The notes: a model not told the origin generated them from the sequence alone. A stretch of DNA of 64,000 nt from Odobenus rosmarus divergens (GCF_000321225.1 NW_004450460.1:219296-283295), one strand, 5' to 3'; counted from the first letter of the stretch, positions 48,441-61,074 are shown. Numbers and translations are program-made.

Positions 48441-49432
48441 GATTTCCTGGAATGGCAGCGGAAGACCTCTGACCAGACACTTTCCCAAGGGTGTCCAGAC
48501 AGGCCTGTGTACACTTTCTCACTGCTGCTTCTTCTCTCTCATGGAAAGACAATGTCCTTGTCTGCATTTCCCAAACCCCTGAGAAAGAGAAAACCCTTTT
48601 TGATTATGGCCTTTTGGAAACAGCCTCATGATCCTGTAACAAATTAATTTTTTCAGTTGTTTTTTCTGAATAGTTAGAAGTTTCAGAATTCACAAGTCTT
48701 TCTTTCCTCTGAACTAGCGTCTGGCTCTGGAGTCCTATCCCAATTCACGGCCTCTGAATTTGCACCTTACAGGCTGTCTTATTGGATAACATTTGTTTCC
48801 AAACAGTTCTTTTGAGATAACAACACAGTTTTAATAGATCTTTGAAATTTTACTATTTTCCCAAAAAGCTCACCAGCTATTGCTTCATGTTCATACCCGC
48901 ACTGTATCTCCCCAAAATGCACCTGAGTAATGCTTTCCGTGTTCTCTTGCTGTATTCACTATTTGCTTTCATGGCTGCTACAAGTGGAGACTTCCAGGAG
49001 GCATGTGTGACTCCTGGTTTGCCTTTGTGGGGAGAACCCTTCTCCCGTAAGTCAGAATAAGTGCCAACCTAGAGTCCTGGTTTAGCACCTTCACACAGTT
49101 TGGAATTGTAGTGTTACTTCGGTTTTGGGTGATTAAGTTTTGAATTTTGTTGCCTGTCAAACTTTTGTAAAAATGATGTACTCAATACATGATCTCCAAT
49201 GCTTATGATCCTGGTAAATATGGACTAGAGATAGGAAGTGCCCTGGAGGTCTCCCTCCTGACCTTCCTTGTTACTCAAATGTGTCCTTAAGTGCTTTCTG
49301 GCTGCTGTGCACTTTCCCTCCAACATGCAACATGACAACCAGGAAAGATCCTTCTTGGCACCGAGAGACAAAAGCACTAAATACTGAAAACCTGACTCTT
49401 GACCAGGATGCTTTCAAAGAATGATCCTGATC
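48441..49432 (+). other. Proviral 3' region without clear env
   Basis: Lies where env should be, between the integrase end and the polypurine tract, but is short and holds no env motif I can recognise. It is most likely a deleted and decayed env plus 3' untranslated region. Confidence 0.45.
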
Positions 49433-49444
49433 AAAAGAGGGAAA

Positions 49445-49818
49445 TGTGAAAATTAATATAAGGAAACCTCGTGTGGAATGGAGTCAGGAGGCCAGCGCCT
49501 AGCACTAGCGGTCAACCACAAAGCCAACAGGTGGATTTACAACCCCAGCGGGAGGAAGCAAGATTTTCTCTTCCTGGGGCAACAGCCCAGCCAATGAGAA
49601 GCTACTATACTTCCAATTCTCAGTCTATTCCAATGGGTTTTTCGTTTATAACAGCCCCCTCCCCCAACTCTTCCCCTTCCTGTATAAAAAAACTGTCCTC
49701 CCCTCTGTTCCCAGGACTTGCCTTTGGTTTTCTTGTGGCTGGTTTGTCCTAGGTTGTTATTCCAGAATAAACCATTTTGCTTGCAAAATAACTGACAGTT
49801 TTATTTTTAGGATCGACA
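49445..49818 (+). repeat. 3' LTR of the provirus
   Basis: Starts TGTGAAAATTAATATAAGG right after the polypurine tract. It has one CCAAT word (about 49576), TATAAAA at 49683, AATAAA at 49766-49771, and ends near ATCGACA at 49818. It is closer to the minus-strand LTR at 41464-42510 than to its own 5' partner. Confidence 0.8.
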
Positions 49819-49829
49819 ATTTATACACA

Positions 49830-50450
49830 TACATATATATTAGTGACAGCTTTTTTTGAGGTGTAATTCGCATACCACAAAATTCACCCATTTAGAGTTG
49901 AGTATATTTTAGTATATTCACAGATGTATACAACCATCACCACAGTCAATTTTAGAATATTTTCATGATCTGGAAAAGAAACCGATTACCCTTTAGCAAT
50001 CACCCCCTTCCGTGCCCCATTCAGTTTCCCAACCTGTGGTGACCATTAATCTTTCTGTCTCTATGGATTTGCCTATTCTGGGCATTTCGTGTAAACGGAT
50101 CATATATATATTTTTTGTGACTGGCTTCTTCCACTGAGCATCATGTTTTCAAAGTCCACCCATGTTATAGCAGGTGTCAGAACTTCATTCTCCTTTCAGG
50201 GCCACATAACTTTCCATTGTATGGATAGACCACGTTTTTGTATCCATTCACCAGTAGGCGGACGTTAGGTTGCTTCCCCCTTTGGCTATGACGAGGAATT
50301 TTGCGATGAAAACTAGGTACTGTTCTGTGAGGGCACATTCTATCTTCTCTGGGGTTGTACCTCTAGGAGTGGAAGTGCTGGGTCACATGGTAACTCCACA
50401 CTTAACCCTTTGAGGAGCTGCCACTGTTTTTCAAAGTGGCTCAGGGATAA
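49830..50450 (-). mobile_element. Old L1 3' end, antisense
   Basis: Antisense L1 wording: GAGGTGTAATTCGCATACCA, CCACCCATGTTATAGCAGG, TGTATCCATTCACCAGTAGG, GTGCTGGGTCACATGGTAAC. It ends before the PTDSS2 CpG island. Confidence 0.8.
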
Positions 50451-50519
50451 ATTGGGGGGGGGGCTGATTTTATTAACAATTTGAGTCAACCCAAATCCGG
50501 GAGTCCACACCATTCTGCC

Positions 50520-51420
50520 GGTGAAGACCCCGGGAGAGACCAGTCTGCCGGCCGGCGGACCCTGCTGCCTAGAGTCCCGAGCTGCGGGCGGCTGCTGGCG
50601 GCTCGCACGTGGGGGCACAGGGTGGGGAGGTGCCCCAGAGGAACACGGGCGCGACCGCGCGGGGGCTAGAAAGGGGCGAAAGCGTGGAAGAGCTCGGGTT
50701 CGGCCCCCTGGACAGGAAAGTCTGGAGCAGCCCCTACGCGGGGCCCCGGGGAGAGGCCACCTCACCACGCCAGCCGGTTCCGGCTTCCTAGCAACCAGGA
50801 GGCATCCTTCCCAGCAAGCACTGCTTCTGACCCGCGGCATCGGAAACTACGAGGCCCAGCGTGCCCCGCGGCCCAGGAGCGCGGACTACAAGTCCCACAA
50901 TGCACAGCCCACCTTTTCCAAACCGCCCCCCGCCCCTGCTCTCCCTAGACCCCGCCGAGGCAGCGCCGCGACCCCTTCCCGGCGCTCCCCGCGCCGTGCG
51001 CAGCGCGCCCTCGCGGTGACCCGCAGTGCGTGGGGTCAAGGCGCGGGGCGGAGCGGCTGGGCGGGCGCCATGCGGAGGTGCGAGCGCAGAGGCGCCGGGG
51101 GGCCGCGGCCGGGGTCCCCTGTGCCCGCGGCCAAGGCCTCGCTGGAGGAGCCGCCGGACGGCGTGGCCACGGGTCGAGCAAGCGGGCCGGGCGCGGGCCG
51201 TCGCAGCACGGAGTCCGAGGTCTACGACGACGGCACCAACACCTTCTTCTGGTGAGGGGCGGGGGGGCCCCCGGGGTCGTGAGGGGCGTGGGCGCATGGT
51301 GCTGGGGTGGAGGGACGCCCGCGAGAGCCCGGGACGGCCCCTGCCCAGCCCCGCCGCGGCCGGCCTCCCGCGGTGGTCCAGCCCCGCGTCTCTGGCCCCT
51401 GCCCCCTATCTCGGGAGGAC
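50520..51420 (+). promoter_or_regulatory. PTDSS2: PTDSS2 CpG-island promoter
   Basis: Very CpG-rich DNA spanning the PTDSS2 first exon. Two ZNF143/SBS-like sites precede the start codon: 50845-50870 (AACTACGAGGCCCAGCGTGC and on) and 50885-50905 (ACTACAAGTCCCACAATGCA). The second matches the consensus ACTACAATTCCCAGAATGC closely. Confidence 0.7.
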
Positions 51421-54400
51421 TAGGCTCTAAAATCACGTCGGAAAGCTCTTCCTGATTTCCCTGTCCAAAATTCACCTGTGCCCGCTGTCACGTTCCCTCT
51501 TTTCTAGCGTCTGCTGCTCGTGTTTATGAAACGGTCTGCACCGCCGAGCACGTAGCAGTGACGTTCAGTAGCGCGAACACCTTACCACGTGCCGGGAGTT
51601 GGGCGGGTGTTTGTCAAATACAGCTTCGGTCTCTTTTCGGTTGCTGCTTGCGGAGCCAGCTCTTCGAGCCCTGCACAACTGAGTCCAAGCCAGCCTCGGG
51701 GTCAGGGTGTCCCCCAGGCTGTCTTAATGGGTGTCGGGGAGGGAGAGGCCCCCAGGAGCAGTTCCTGCCCTCCCAGAGCCTGCGTTGGAAGACTTCTTGC
51801 TCTTGCTTTATGCTGAGTTTGGCACTTCTGTATTTGAGGTTCCAGGCGTGGCTCCTACGCCAGAGGGCTCTGTGACCTTGGGGTAGCCCTTCACCTTTCC
51901 GAGCCTATTTTCTCTCCTTGGTAAGAGAGAGAAACCCCAGGACTAGAAAGCATGCTTCGTGAGGGTTGGGGTTTGGTTTTTCTTCACTGGATGCTCAGTT
52001 CCTGCCCAGCTAAACAGTACAGTGCCAACATTTGAGACCTGTGGTCGGCCCTGGAGGGACAGAGTGAAGTAGATGTGGCCACCAGCTGCAAAGGAGGTAA
52101 TGCCACCTGGAAGCACCTTTTCAGAGAACCCAACTGTGGGATTGTTACGGAAGATCTGATCAGGGAAGGAGGAGAGCCTGACAGGGGAGTAAATTGCCTG
52201 TTTCAGGGGAAGGTGTTGCTCCATGATAGAAGCCGTGGAGGAGGTGCACATTGGGCTGAATGGGTGTCCTGGTTTTTATCAGACTCAGGAGATGTGCAGG
52301 GAGAGGGGTGTTCATAGGGGTACAGTTCTGCATCTGGACGAAATTGGCGTCTTCCGTCTGGGTGCCCACAGCTGCTGCACAGGGACAGCTACGAGCCCTG
52401 CCCTGGGGACATAATGCATTCAGGTGCGTGAGCCAGTGGGGTGGAGAGAGGGACAGCATGCCCTCTCAAGGGAGCTCTGGCCCCTGAGTGCCTGGAGCAC
52501 TCTTGGACCCTGCTAGACCTGCCACGTGCAGATCAGGCCTCTCCACCAGCATGCCCCTTCAGACTGCAGGAGGGAGGATACCATCCTGAAATGTGGCTGT
52601 GCTTTTTTCCTGTTTCCTGTTCATTCACATATTTTGGGGGCCCCATCTGGGTGCCAGGTACTATTCTGCAGATTTCAGCAGAGAACTCAACAAGAAGCTT
52701 GGGTTCTGGCATAAGCCTGGAGCTTCAGGAGGCACGAAATGTCCTGGCTGAAGGGATGCTGAGGGTTGCAGCACCAGCAGAAGCCAGGGAGAACACATCT
52801 CACCAGTGCAGTGAAAGGCGTGTGTTGATTGCTTTAGAAGCACAGACCAGCACCCACCCCTCTCAGGTCCTGCCCACAGGGGTGCTTGGTCAGTTGGGAG
52901 TTGGACACACAGATACCTGCTATAGCTGAGCTTACCTATGAGGAGGACTGGTGGGAACCAGGAAGGCTTTCCAGGAGGGAGTGTGACGGGGCTGGCAGGT
53001 TTCAGGTACCTGCCTGGTGGGTCTCCTGGTGGATGGCTCATGCCTCCCCACCAGAGGTGTGACGTGTGCTGTGCCCTGACGCTGGTTGGTGATACGGTCT
53101 GTGGTCTCTGCAGGTTCCTGCTGCATCCCAGGCCTCCCCCTCACCTGTGTAGGGGAAGGAGCTTCACATTTCCTCAAGGCAGGTAACCAGATGCCTGCTT
53201 GGTGAGAACTACTTCTTACCTGCAGAGCTTAGCCACTTGCCTCCTTCTGAATCTCTTCTCACTGACTTGCTGTGTTAGGGTTTAAAAAACTTTTATTTTG
53301 TGTTTAGAGAATTTTAATAATGAATGTTTAAAATTCCTGTAAAGACTAAAAGTACATATTTGTGGAAATTATTTTGTGTTCCAGAATTACTCAAAGGAAC
53401 TTTTGTACGATTCAAAACCTTATTTTTAGGGTTTTCACGAAAGGTGCCCCATGCTGGTGGTTATACTGGGCCATGTAGGACTTGAGTGTCTTTGTTATCA
53501 CTTGTCAGCCACAGGGTATGTAATTAGGGTTCAGGGTTTGCCTGTGCCTTGGAGCTTGAAGCTGTGCTCCCAGAAATCAGGCCCAAGGGAGGGGGTGTGA
53601 GGCCTACTGGGGTCTGCAGTGGCAAGAACACCACCTCTTCTACTAGTGTGTGGTCTCCAGTGTGGGACATCCGGGCACAGTGTAGAACCATAGACTCAGA
53701 GGAATGACACAGAGACGTGTTAACTCTCATTTTCTAAAGATGGTTTAGGAGACACTTAGATGTCCTAAAGAGGTGCTACCGAATGTTGCCACTTGGAGAT
53801 GGAAGCTGGGTGAATTGCCGTTGGATTACCACACTCCCTAACCAGCTCCTAAGGCAGGAGGGGAGGGATGGTTGTGATGTTCTGGGAGTGCATGCGTCTT
53901 ATGCTGCCGAGCCTTGGGTGAGCACTGTTAGTGATCCCCAGGACTCTGCTGTGGTAACCACAAGAGCATGCGGAGGGGATGTAAATGCCCCAGGTTCTGG
54001 AAAATGCCTTTCTCAGTCATGGTGGGGCAGGGGTTTACCAGCTTTGCCCACATCTGGGAAACTTGACTCAGCAGCTGATGCCTTTTTGGTCATGTTGGCC
54101 AGCAGGCGGGGCGGGGGGGGGTCACTGTCATGGCCTAAAGCACTTCTGGCGTGCCTAGGGCAGGCCCTCTGGCCTTGGCCTTTCCTGGCCGAGGCTTCCT
54201 TGTGCTCTCAGTGTGCCAGCCACGCTCTCATGTTTTCTCTAATCGGTTTAGTGGGCCTGTCTTTCTGCCCACTTGGCATAATGAGTGTGGTCATCTCTAG
54301 GGAGGGACCGACATCTGGGTATTTCCCACTCATAGTGGCAGGGAGCCGGCTGTCCGCACGCCCTTGCCATTGCTGACTGGAGAGTCACAGGGTTTACGGC

Positions 54401-57400
54401 TGCTCTTGTCCTGTGCCTGGGTCACAGCACCCGAACCCCCCCTGAGTTACCTGTCAGCCACTAAACCAAAAGAGGCACTTGTCTTCCCAGGCACCAGGGA
54501 GGTTGAGCAATGAGGCGTCTGGAAAGGGTAGGGAGGTCTGCCTGTGGAGTGTTGGGTGCGGCCTGAGCGGCCCTCGTTATTTCCACACATGTGGAAATGG
54601 TGCTGTGTGCAAGACAAGGGAGTCATTTTTGGCTTTGGTTTTGTTTGCCAAACTTACAAGGTAATATTTTTATTTTCTACACCAAACTTGCAAGTCAGTA
54701 TTTCTATTCTCATTTTGAAGATGGGGAAATTAAACCTGAAAGATGAAGAAAGTTACTCAAGACCACAAGTGTACTAAGTTGCAAATCTGACAATAAAATC
54801 CATACTTTTGCGGGGTTGGGGGGGACTTTTCCCACTATGTCCCATGGCCTCTCCAAGGAAAAATGTCAAAGTGGAAAACGTAAACTTTACAGTGAAAAAT
54901 CGAAGGAAAGCACAGGCCATGGATTGAGCAATGGTCTCAAAATTAGAATTAACAGAGTTATGTCTCCTGGATGCTGCCCTGGGACTTGTGTTGCCACAAG
55001 CTGCCTGTTAAAAGTGCTCTGTCAAGGATCGAGCCCTGACCATGCAAACACTACTTCATTTTAATGATAGCAGGTAGTCGGCACCTACAGTTCTGCCCTT
55101 AAAGAACTGGGCTGGGGCACCTGGGTGGCTCAGTCGGTTAAGCCTTCGGCTCAGGTCACGATCCCAGGGTTCCTGGGATCAAGCCCCACGTTGGGCTCCT
55201 TGTTCAGCGCGGAGCCTGCTTCTCCCTCTCTGTCCCCCGGGTTCTTGACTGTCTGCCTCCTTCCTGCCTCGGATGGGACAGAGGAAGTCCTACTGATTCC
55301 TAATTCTGCTTCTGCAGGGTGAGGGGTGACCGCCTGAATGACAGTGTGAACATTGATCCCAAGGGACAAATAGTTGTTTTTATTTCTCAGATAATCCTTG
55401 TGTTTTTAGGAGGATGGAAAGATATATGACCAGAGCTGCCCCAGGCTCTTCAGGGAATGTGTTTTAGCCCAAAGAAACTACAGGAAGATTACAGTGTTTG
55501 TGGAAAGTAATATGAAAGAAACCAGAGGGTTGAAGTCATTTTTTAAGACCCAGGACAGGTGCGCCTGGGTGGCTCAATCACTTAAGTGTCTAACTCTTGA
55601 TTTCAGCTCAAGTCTTAATCTCAGGGAAGTTCAGGCCCTCCTCCATATGGAGCCTACTTTAAAAAAAAAAGACCCCGGGGGCGCCTGGGTGGCTCAGTTG
55701 GTTAAGCAACTGCCTTCGGCTCAGGTCATGATCCTGGAGTCCTGGGATCGAGTCCCACATCGGCTCCCTGCTCAGCAGGGAGTCTGCTTCTCCTTCTGAC
55801 CCTCCCCCTTCTCATGTGCTCTCTGTCTCTCATTCTCTCTCTCTCAAATATAATGAATAAAATCTTTAAAAAAAAAAAAGACCCGGGACAAAAGGCTTTC
55901 ACATTTTAATTTTAGCCCCTGTGCTCCAGACATGCGGTCCTGACAGGATACCTGCAGGGGTGCCTCTTGTGCTGTGTGTGTCTTAGATCCTTCGCAGGAC
56001 CCAGTGGAGGGGTGGCAGGGTGCCCGAGGGACTGTGGGGGATTGGCCCATGCACAGCACCTTGGCGTGCTGGTGTCCCTGAAGCAGCGTGGACGGGTCCT
56101 GAGCCACATAGCGGCAATGAGGTGTTCCCTTTGCCTTGTGGTCTCTTCCAGAACATGTGGTCACCTCTCCTCAAATTGACTAGCTTCTTTTTTCTTCTGT
56201 GAGTCTGATGCCCGTTTGTGGGCTGTTACCTGTTTTACTCTCCTTCCTCCCTTAGGCTGGGGCTTCTTCCCATGTTTTCTCATAGACACTTGCCCTGCTG
56301 AGAACTCTCTGGGCCAGGTGGCTGTGCAGTCCCACAGCTGGGCCTCTGGGACAGTGGTCCCATCTCTTTCCTGGGCAGATGCCTCTGCCGGATGTTCCTG
56401 TGCACCCTGCATACTGTTGGTAAGCCTGCCATGGGCACTTTGCCCTGCCTGGTGGCCTCGAGTCCCCGGACCTGTCCCTCCCTTAGAGTCCTCGGCTGGG
56501 GAAGCCCTTGGAGAGGAGGCTGATCACAGCTCTCAGCACTTATCCTTTGTCAAGGGTCACTTCAGAAAAGTGCGCCCTTTCCAGAAAACCGTTGTTTCTT
56601 GGAACTGCTGGGGATGGGAATTGGGTTCTTGCTCTGAGCTGGTCTCTGGGTCATGCCTTCTCAGAGGTGCGTGGGACTGGCATTCTGCTCAGGGGCTCTC
56701 CCAGCACACTTCCCTGGATCCTGACCTTGTACCAGAAATGGTCGATACATAACAATTTAGAGATTTTTACTAGTTTCTTTTCTAAGTTACCTACAGTAAA
56801 TCTGATTTTGTAGGGTGCACAGTTCCATAGCTTCTGTGCACGCAGGTTTCTGTAACCACCGGCACAGGCAGGGCATGGAACACGACCTTACCTCGGCCTC
56901 TGGCCTGGTCTCTGTCATCGTAGTTTGGCCTCTGGAGAGTGCCATGTAAATGGGGTCACGTGGCGCATGAGTTCTGGAGACCAGCTCTCACCTACGTGCC
57001 TGAGACTCCTCACAGCCGCGTGGTGCTGCGTGTGTAACAGCCTCCATTGTTTAGTTCTTGTTTTAGGTAATTTACGTTCAATTACTGATGCGTTTAGGTC
57101 TGCCATGTTATTCTTTGTCTCTGTTTCTGTTCCCCTGCACCTCTTCTGCCCCGGGTTGCTTGTGCTCCACTTCAGCAGATGCGTTGGTTTTGATTACATC
57201 TCCAGTGTTGCCCTAGGGATACAGTGAGTCCTCCTGGGCTTTTGCAGTCCCAGCCTCCTGGCTCTGCCACATCAGGTCCGTGCGGACCCATTCAGCCTCT
57301 CTCCCTCGGCTGCGGGGGCCCCCACCACACAGTGTTAGCATGGCTGCTTTCAGTAATTAGGCATGTTTTGAAGAATGGGTGAGGAGGACGGTCTGTTTCA

Positions 57401-58479
57401 CAAGACATTTACCATTTCTGTTGCTCTTTATTCCTTCCTGGTGGCCTGGTTTCTTTCTGTCTGAGGACTTTGGTTAGTGGTCCTCTTAGAGCAGGCTTCC
57501 TTCTCTCCTTACTCTCTCTCCTTATTCCTCCTCGGAGAGTGTTCACATTCATTCCTGATGGGTGTTTTTGCTGGAAATGGAATCATCCAAGGTTGGAAGC
57601 ATCCTCATTTAGAGATGAGGACCCTGAGGCTTGGATGGGTTGCATGCTCTCCAGGGACATTCTCTGCTCATCTGGATTTGGGGTCTGGGTCTTCGACTCC
57701 CGTTGTAAGCAGCTGTTAGAATGCAGAGGGCCAGGGTGGTATCTGACATGGGGCAGCCTGCAGGCTTGTCTTGGTGTCAGCTTCTTGCCCTGTAGTCCGC
57801 GTACCTGACCAGTTGTGGGCCCCGTTTCAGGGGAGGTGCATCCACTGGCTGTCAGAGAGCCCTGCCTCCTCATCCAGAGTGGGGGCGGTCGGAAGGGGCT
57901 GAGCCCATGTCTCTGCCAGGTCTTCTGAGTAAATGGTACTGCTGGGGACACTCGCCTCCTCACTTTGGGTCCCGGTGTCCCTTTCCCTCACCTCTTTGTT
58001 TCTTGGGCTGTCCTTTCGAATCTCTCAGATGTGGTCACTTCGTGAATCCTGAGGCTGGGCATATTCTGCTCAGTGAAAACTGCCACGTCTGCGTGCTACC
58101 CAGCCTCTGAACAATAGCCACCAGCCGCAGACACTGGCGGGAGACATACCCTGCAGTCCTTGAGCAGCAGCCTTGAGCCTTCCAGCCCTTGGGGCTCTTC
58201 TCACTTGACTGATGGGCTGACACAGCAAACAGAGATCCAGCTAGGAGCCACCCCGCTGGTGACTCTCAGTGTTTCCGAGCGTGAGGTTGAAGGCTGAGCT
58301 CTGTCCTGTGGCTGCATGTCACAGGTGTAGTCACGCTTTGTGCGCTGACACATTCTGTGTTTGTGTTTGGATTTCAGGCGAGCCCATACCCTAACTGTGC
58401 TCTTCATCCTCACCTGTGTGCTTGGCTACGTGACTCTGCTGGAGGAGACACCTCGGGACACAGCCTATAACACCAAGAG
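51070..58479 (+). CDS. PTDSS2: Phosphatidylserine synthase 2, first two exons
   Basis: PSS2 exchanges the ethanolamine head group of phosphatidylethanolamine for serine in the ER and its mitochondria-associated membranes. Two coding exons are in the window: 51070-51251 and 58378-58479. They join in phase (TG with G, giving Trp) to encode about 94 residues. The start [16 protein letters not shown], the acidic [16 protein letters not shown] stretch and the first hydrophobic span (about residues 63-80, [14 protein letters not shown]), followed by [13 protein letters not shown], match the known protein. The catalytic part lies in exons past the window edge; none was found after 58480. The start codon lies in the CpG island with context GGCGCCATGC. 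Divergent from ANO9. Confidence 0.93.
54640..54800 (+). repeat. MIR element
   Basis: MIR-like core (TTTTGAAGATGGGGAAATTAA, AAAGTTACTCAAGACCACAAG), diverged. Confidence 0.55.
55114..55232 (+). mobile_element. Partial Can-SINE
   Basis: Head GGGGCACCTGGGTGGCTCAG through CTTCTCCCTCTCTGTCCCC. It lacks the usual CT/A-rich tail, so it is truncated or an older copy. Confidence 0.8.
55558..55671 (+). mobile_element. Short Can-SINE variant
   Basis: Diverged short element (CGCCTGGGTGGCTCAATCAC) with its own A tail ending at a target-like AAGACCC word. Its left flank has AAGACCCAGGACA, and a matching AAGACCCGGGACA is found after the next SINE. Confidence 0.75.
55679..55878 (+). mobile_element. Can-SINE inserted at the tail of another SINE
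   Basis: Complete element with A tail at 55866-55879. It sits in the 3' flank of the short SINE at 55558-55671. The AAGACCC word recurs on both sides, consistent with re-use of the A-rich target. Confidence 0.88.
56745..57080 (-). mobile_element. Probable old L1 fragment, antisense
   Basis: Diverged L1-like antisense wording (GCACAGTTCCATAG, CATGTAAATGGGGTCACGTGG). Boundaries are uncertain. Confidence 0.4.
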
Positions 58480-61074
58480 GTAACCAGGCCCCCAGCCTGG
58501 GTGGTGGAGGCACCCGGCATAGTTGGGTGTGGATCCTTGCTCTGTCAGGCTGGCCCGTGGCTCGGGGGGCCAGTCTCCACTCCAAGACTGGCGGGGCTCC
58601 CATCCTCCCCACTGCATATGCCTGAAGCATATCTCCCAGGCTGCCGCTTGGAGCTGTGTGGCTTTTTTAGCCTCACATCCACCTGTCCCAGGACCCTTGA
58701 CGGTACCATCTCTCATGGGACCTGCAGCTTGTGTGGGATTTGCACGAGTAACAGACCAGAATGTGCTGCAGCAGCACCAGGGATGGAACCCAGAAAGGTC
58801 ACCGGTTCTGATGAGAGGGATGGTTTCCCTACACACCCCACAAGCAATGCTCTGGACACCACCTGAGTGTCTACAGTTCAGCTCAGTCCTGAGACCATCT
58901 GCCCAGAGACCACATCAGGTTGCACAGGTTGAGCGCTCAGTCCTGCAAGACTGAGCGTCCTTCCCCCACTTCAGGTGCCAGTCACAAGTCGGGGTTGTCA
59001 CCTGGGCCTCTGACCAAGTGGCTGTAAATCCAAGGTTCCCATGACTTCTCAGTTCTGTTCATTCACCAGAGCGGCTCACAGAACTCAGGGAAACATTTTA
59101 CGTACTAGATCCCCAGCTGATTACTAAAGGATCCAAGTCAGGAACAGCCAGATGGAAGAGATGCCCAGGGTGAGGTCTGGGGAAATGTCCATGGCCCTTC
59201 CAGGCACACCACTGTCCCTGGATCTCCACGTGTTCCCCAACCCAGAAGTTCTCAAAACCTTGTCCTTTGGGTTTTATGGAGGCTTCATTACTTAGCCATG
59301 ACTGACTCATTGGCCTTTGGCGATTGAACTCAACCTTCAGCCCCGCTGCCACCCCCGGAGGTCGGAGGGTGGGATAGAACCGACCCTCCAATCCCTTGGT
59401 TGGCTGTCCTGGCAGCCAGCCCGCATCCTTAGGTGAGGGTCCAAAAGTCACCTCATTAACATAACAAAAGACACCTTTATCACTTCAGAAATGCCAAGGG
59501 TCTTAGGGGTTCTGTGCCAGAAACAGGGATGGAGAAATACATATTTCTTAATATAAATCACAATATCACAGAGCCTATGAGTTTGGGCATCTGGGGGTAT
59601 ACAGATATTTGTGATGGCCAGGGACGATTCTCTCCCATCAGCCAGCACCATTCTTGAGCTTTGTTGATACTGATGCTTTTTGAACATTTTAAACGGGTAT
59701 TCTTGTGGACGATGTCATCCTGAGGTCAGGAAACAGGTACACTGCCTTTTCAGTATTATTTCCAGACATAGACTAACTGGTAGATCATGTTCTTTGTCGG
59801 AATCCCATGGGTTCTGAGGCCACTGTCAGAAGCGTGTGAGGGAGATAAGCTGGTTTTAGAACTGATTGCTGTGGGATTTCTCTACTGGGTGGACTCCTCA
59901 GGCCCGTGAAACCCCCATTGCTCCTCTGACCCACTTGCTCTGTGGCACGGGGCACCAGGGCAGGGACAGAGGCAGAGGGTGGTGCTGGAAGACTGCTGGC
60001 TGGATTTGGTTGGTGGGGCCGGGGCTTGTGAAGTGGGGGTGCTAGCGTCTGCCTGGGAGTGTGGCCTGAGCACCGTTGTGTGCTCCATGGGTGTCTAGCC
60101 TGTTAGGACACTGGGACGTTAGGTGCTCCCTTTCAGCAATATGTCTGGCCGCCTGCGTGTACACGCACTTCAGAGCCCCCATCTGGTCTCCTAGGCTGCA
60201 GCCAGGGGGTGGGGGCTCTGCTCCCCCAGGGGGACCCATGCCTTGTCCTCAGTGGAAAGACGCCCTGGCTCCTGGTTGCACACTGTGCAGGATATCCTCC
60301 CGCCTCTCCCACACTGTCTTCCTCTTTTTTCCAAGTCTAACACGTCCACACAGGCACTGCCTGTTGCTTGGTGCCCTGCTGGTGCAGCGGGGGGAGCCGG
60401 TCATGCCACGTGCGTGGGTAATGGAGTCCAGAAGTAGAAGGGGGAGCTTGGCCCCTCTGGGTGGCCCGAGGCTGCCCTCACTGCAGTGGGTCCCTGCACC
60501 AGGGACACTGAACCTGTGGACGCAGGAGACAGTGAGACTGAGTTTGCTTAGTGGGTGTTTCCAAGTAGAATGTGGCCTTCTCTGTGAATTTGTCTGTCAG
60601 CACTGGTATCTGCTGGGCACACATGGGCAGAGAGCACCAGAAAGCAGGACTTGGTCATGTTCAAGAGGTGTCCCCCTGTGGCTGTGAAGTTAGGCCAGCG
60701 ATGAGCAGTTCCAGGCAAGAGTTTTCACAGGTTAGAGCACAACGCCACCAACGGTGGGCCCTCATGGGGCACTGGTTCTTACTCCCCAGTGCCTGCTGGC
60801 GAGCCTCTCCAGCCCGGACCCTGAGGTTAAGGGGCCTTGTTGGCTGTTTTTGGGCAGCAGCTGTGGACCCATGTGGGCATGTTCCACCTCTTCACCTTGC
60901 ACTGGCCCCTGTCCTGAGCTGCCCCTGCACGTGAGGGGCTGGGGCAGTGAGCAGCAGAGACGCCTGGGCCCTCACCCCAGCAGCCCCTATGGAAGTTCAC
61001 TGAAGGGGAGACCTTGAGGGGGTTGGGAATTTGAGGGCTCCTAGACCCTTCTCTGCTCTGAAGTTCTGTGCACT
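58480..61074 (+). other. PTDSS2: PTDSS2 intron 2, first part
   Basis: No coding exon was recognised. Human exon 3 would encode GIVASILVFL after the Arg split codon; no such frame was found here or later in the window. Confidence 0.5.

Larger units (their letters stand above)
42671..49818 (+). mobile_element. Decayed gammaretrovirus-like provirus
   Basis: Old endogenous retrovirus. Parts in order: 5' LTR 42671-43240; tRNA-Leu-type primer site at 43246; splice donor GTAAGT at 43370; gag remnants 43597-44750; protease-like DPGA at 45043; reverse transcriptase 45370-46000 with YIDD at 45982-45993; a broken RNase H near 46220; integrase remnants 47280-48190 ending with a GPY-type motif near 48086; polypurine tract 49433-49444; 3' LTR 49445-49818. 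All reading frames are broken by stops and shifts, three Can-SINEs sit inside pol, and no env is recognisable. No matching target duplication is seen at the outer ends. It cannot make virus. Confidence 0.88.
51252..58377 (+). other. PTDSS2: PTDSS2 intron 1
   Basis: About 7.1 kb, holding MIR and Can-SINE copies and a diverged L1-like stretch (about 56745-57080) but no recognised coding exon. Long open frames around 52.1-54.4 kb show no family features. Confidence 0.55.

Noticed and set aside
50521..51255. Longer 244-codon frame covering the PTDSS2 start
   Set aside because: The extension upstream of 51070 has no ATG start, lies in the promoter with its factor sites, and the known protein starts at 51070.
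51943..54376. Several 80-200 codon frames in PTDSS2 intron 1
   Set aside because: They overlap one another on both strands, have no domain or repeat pattern, and fit chance open frames in GC-rich intron DNA.
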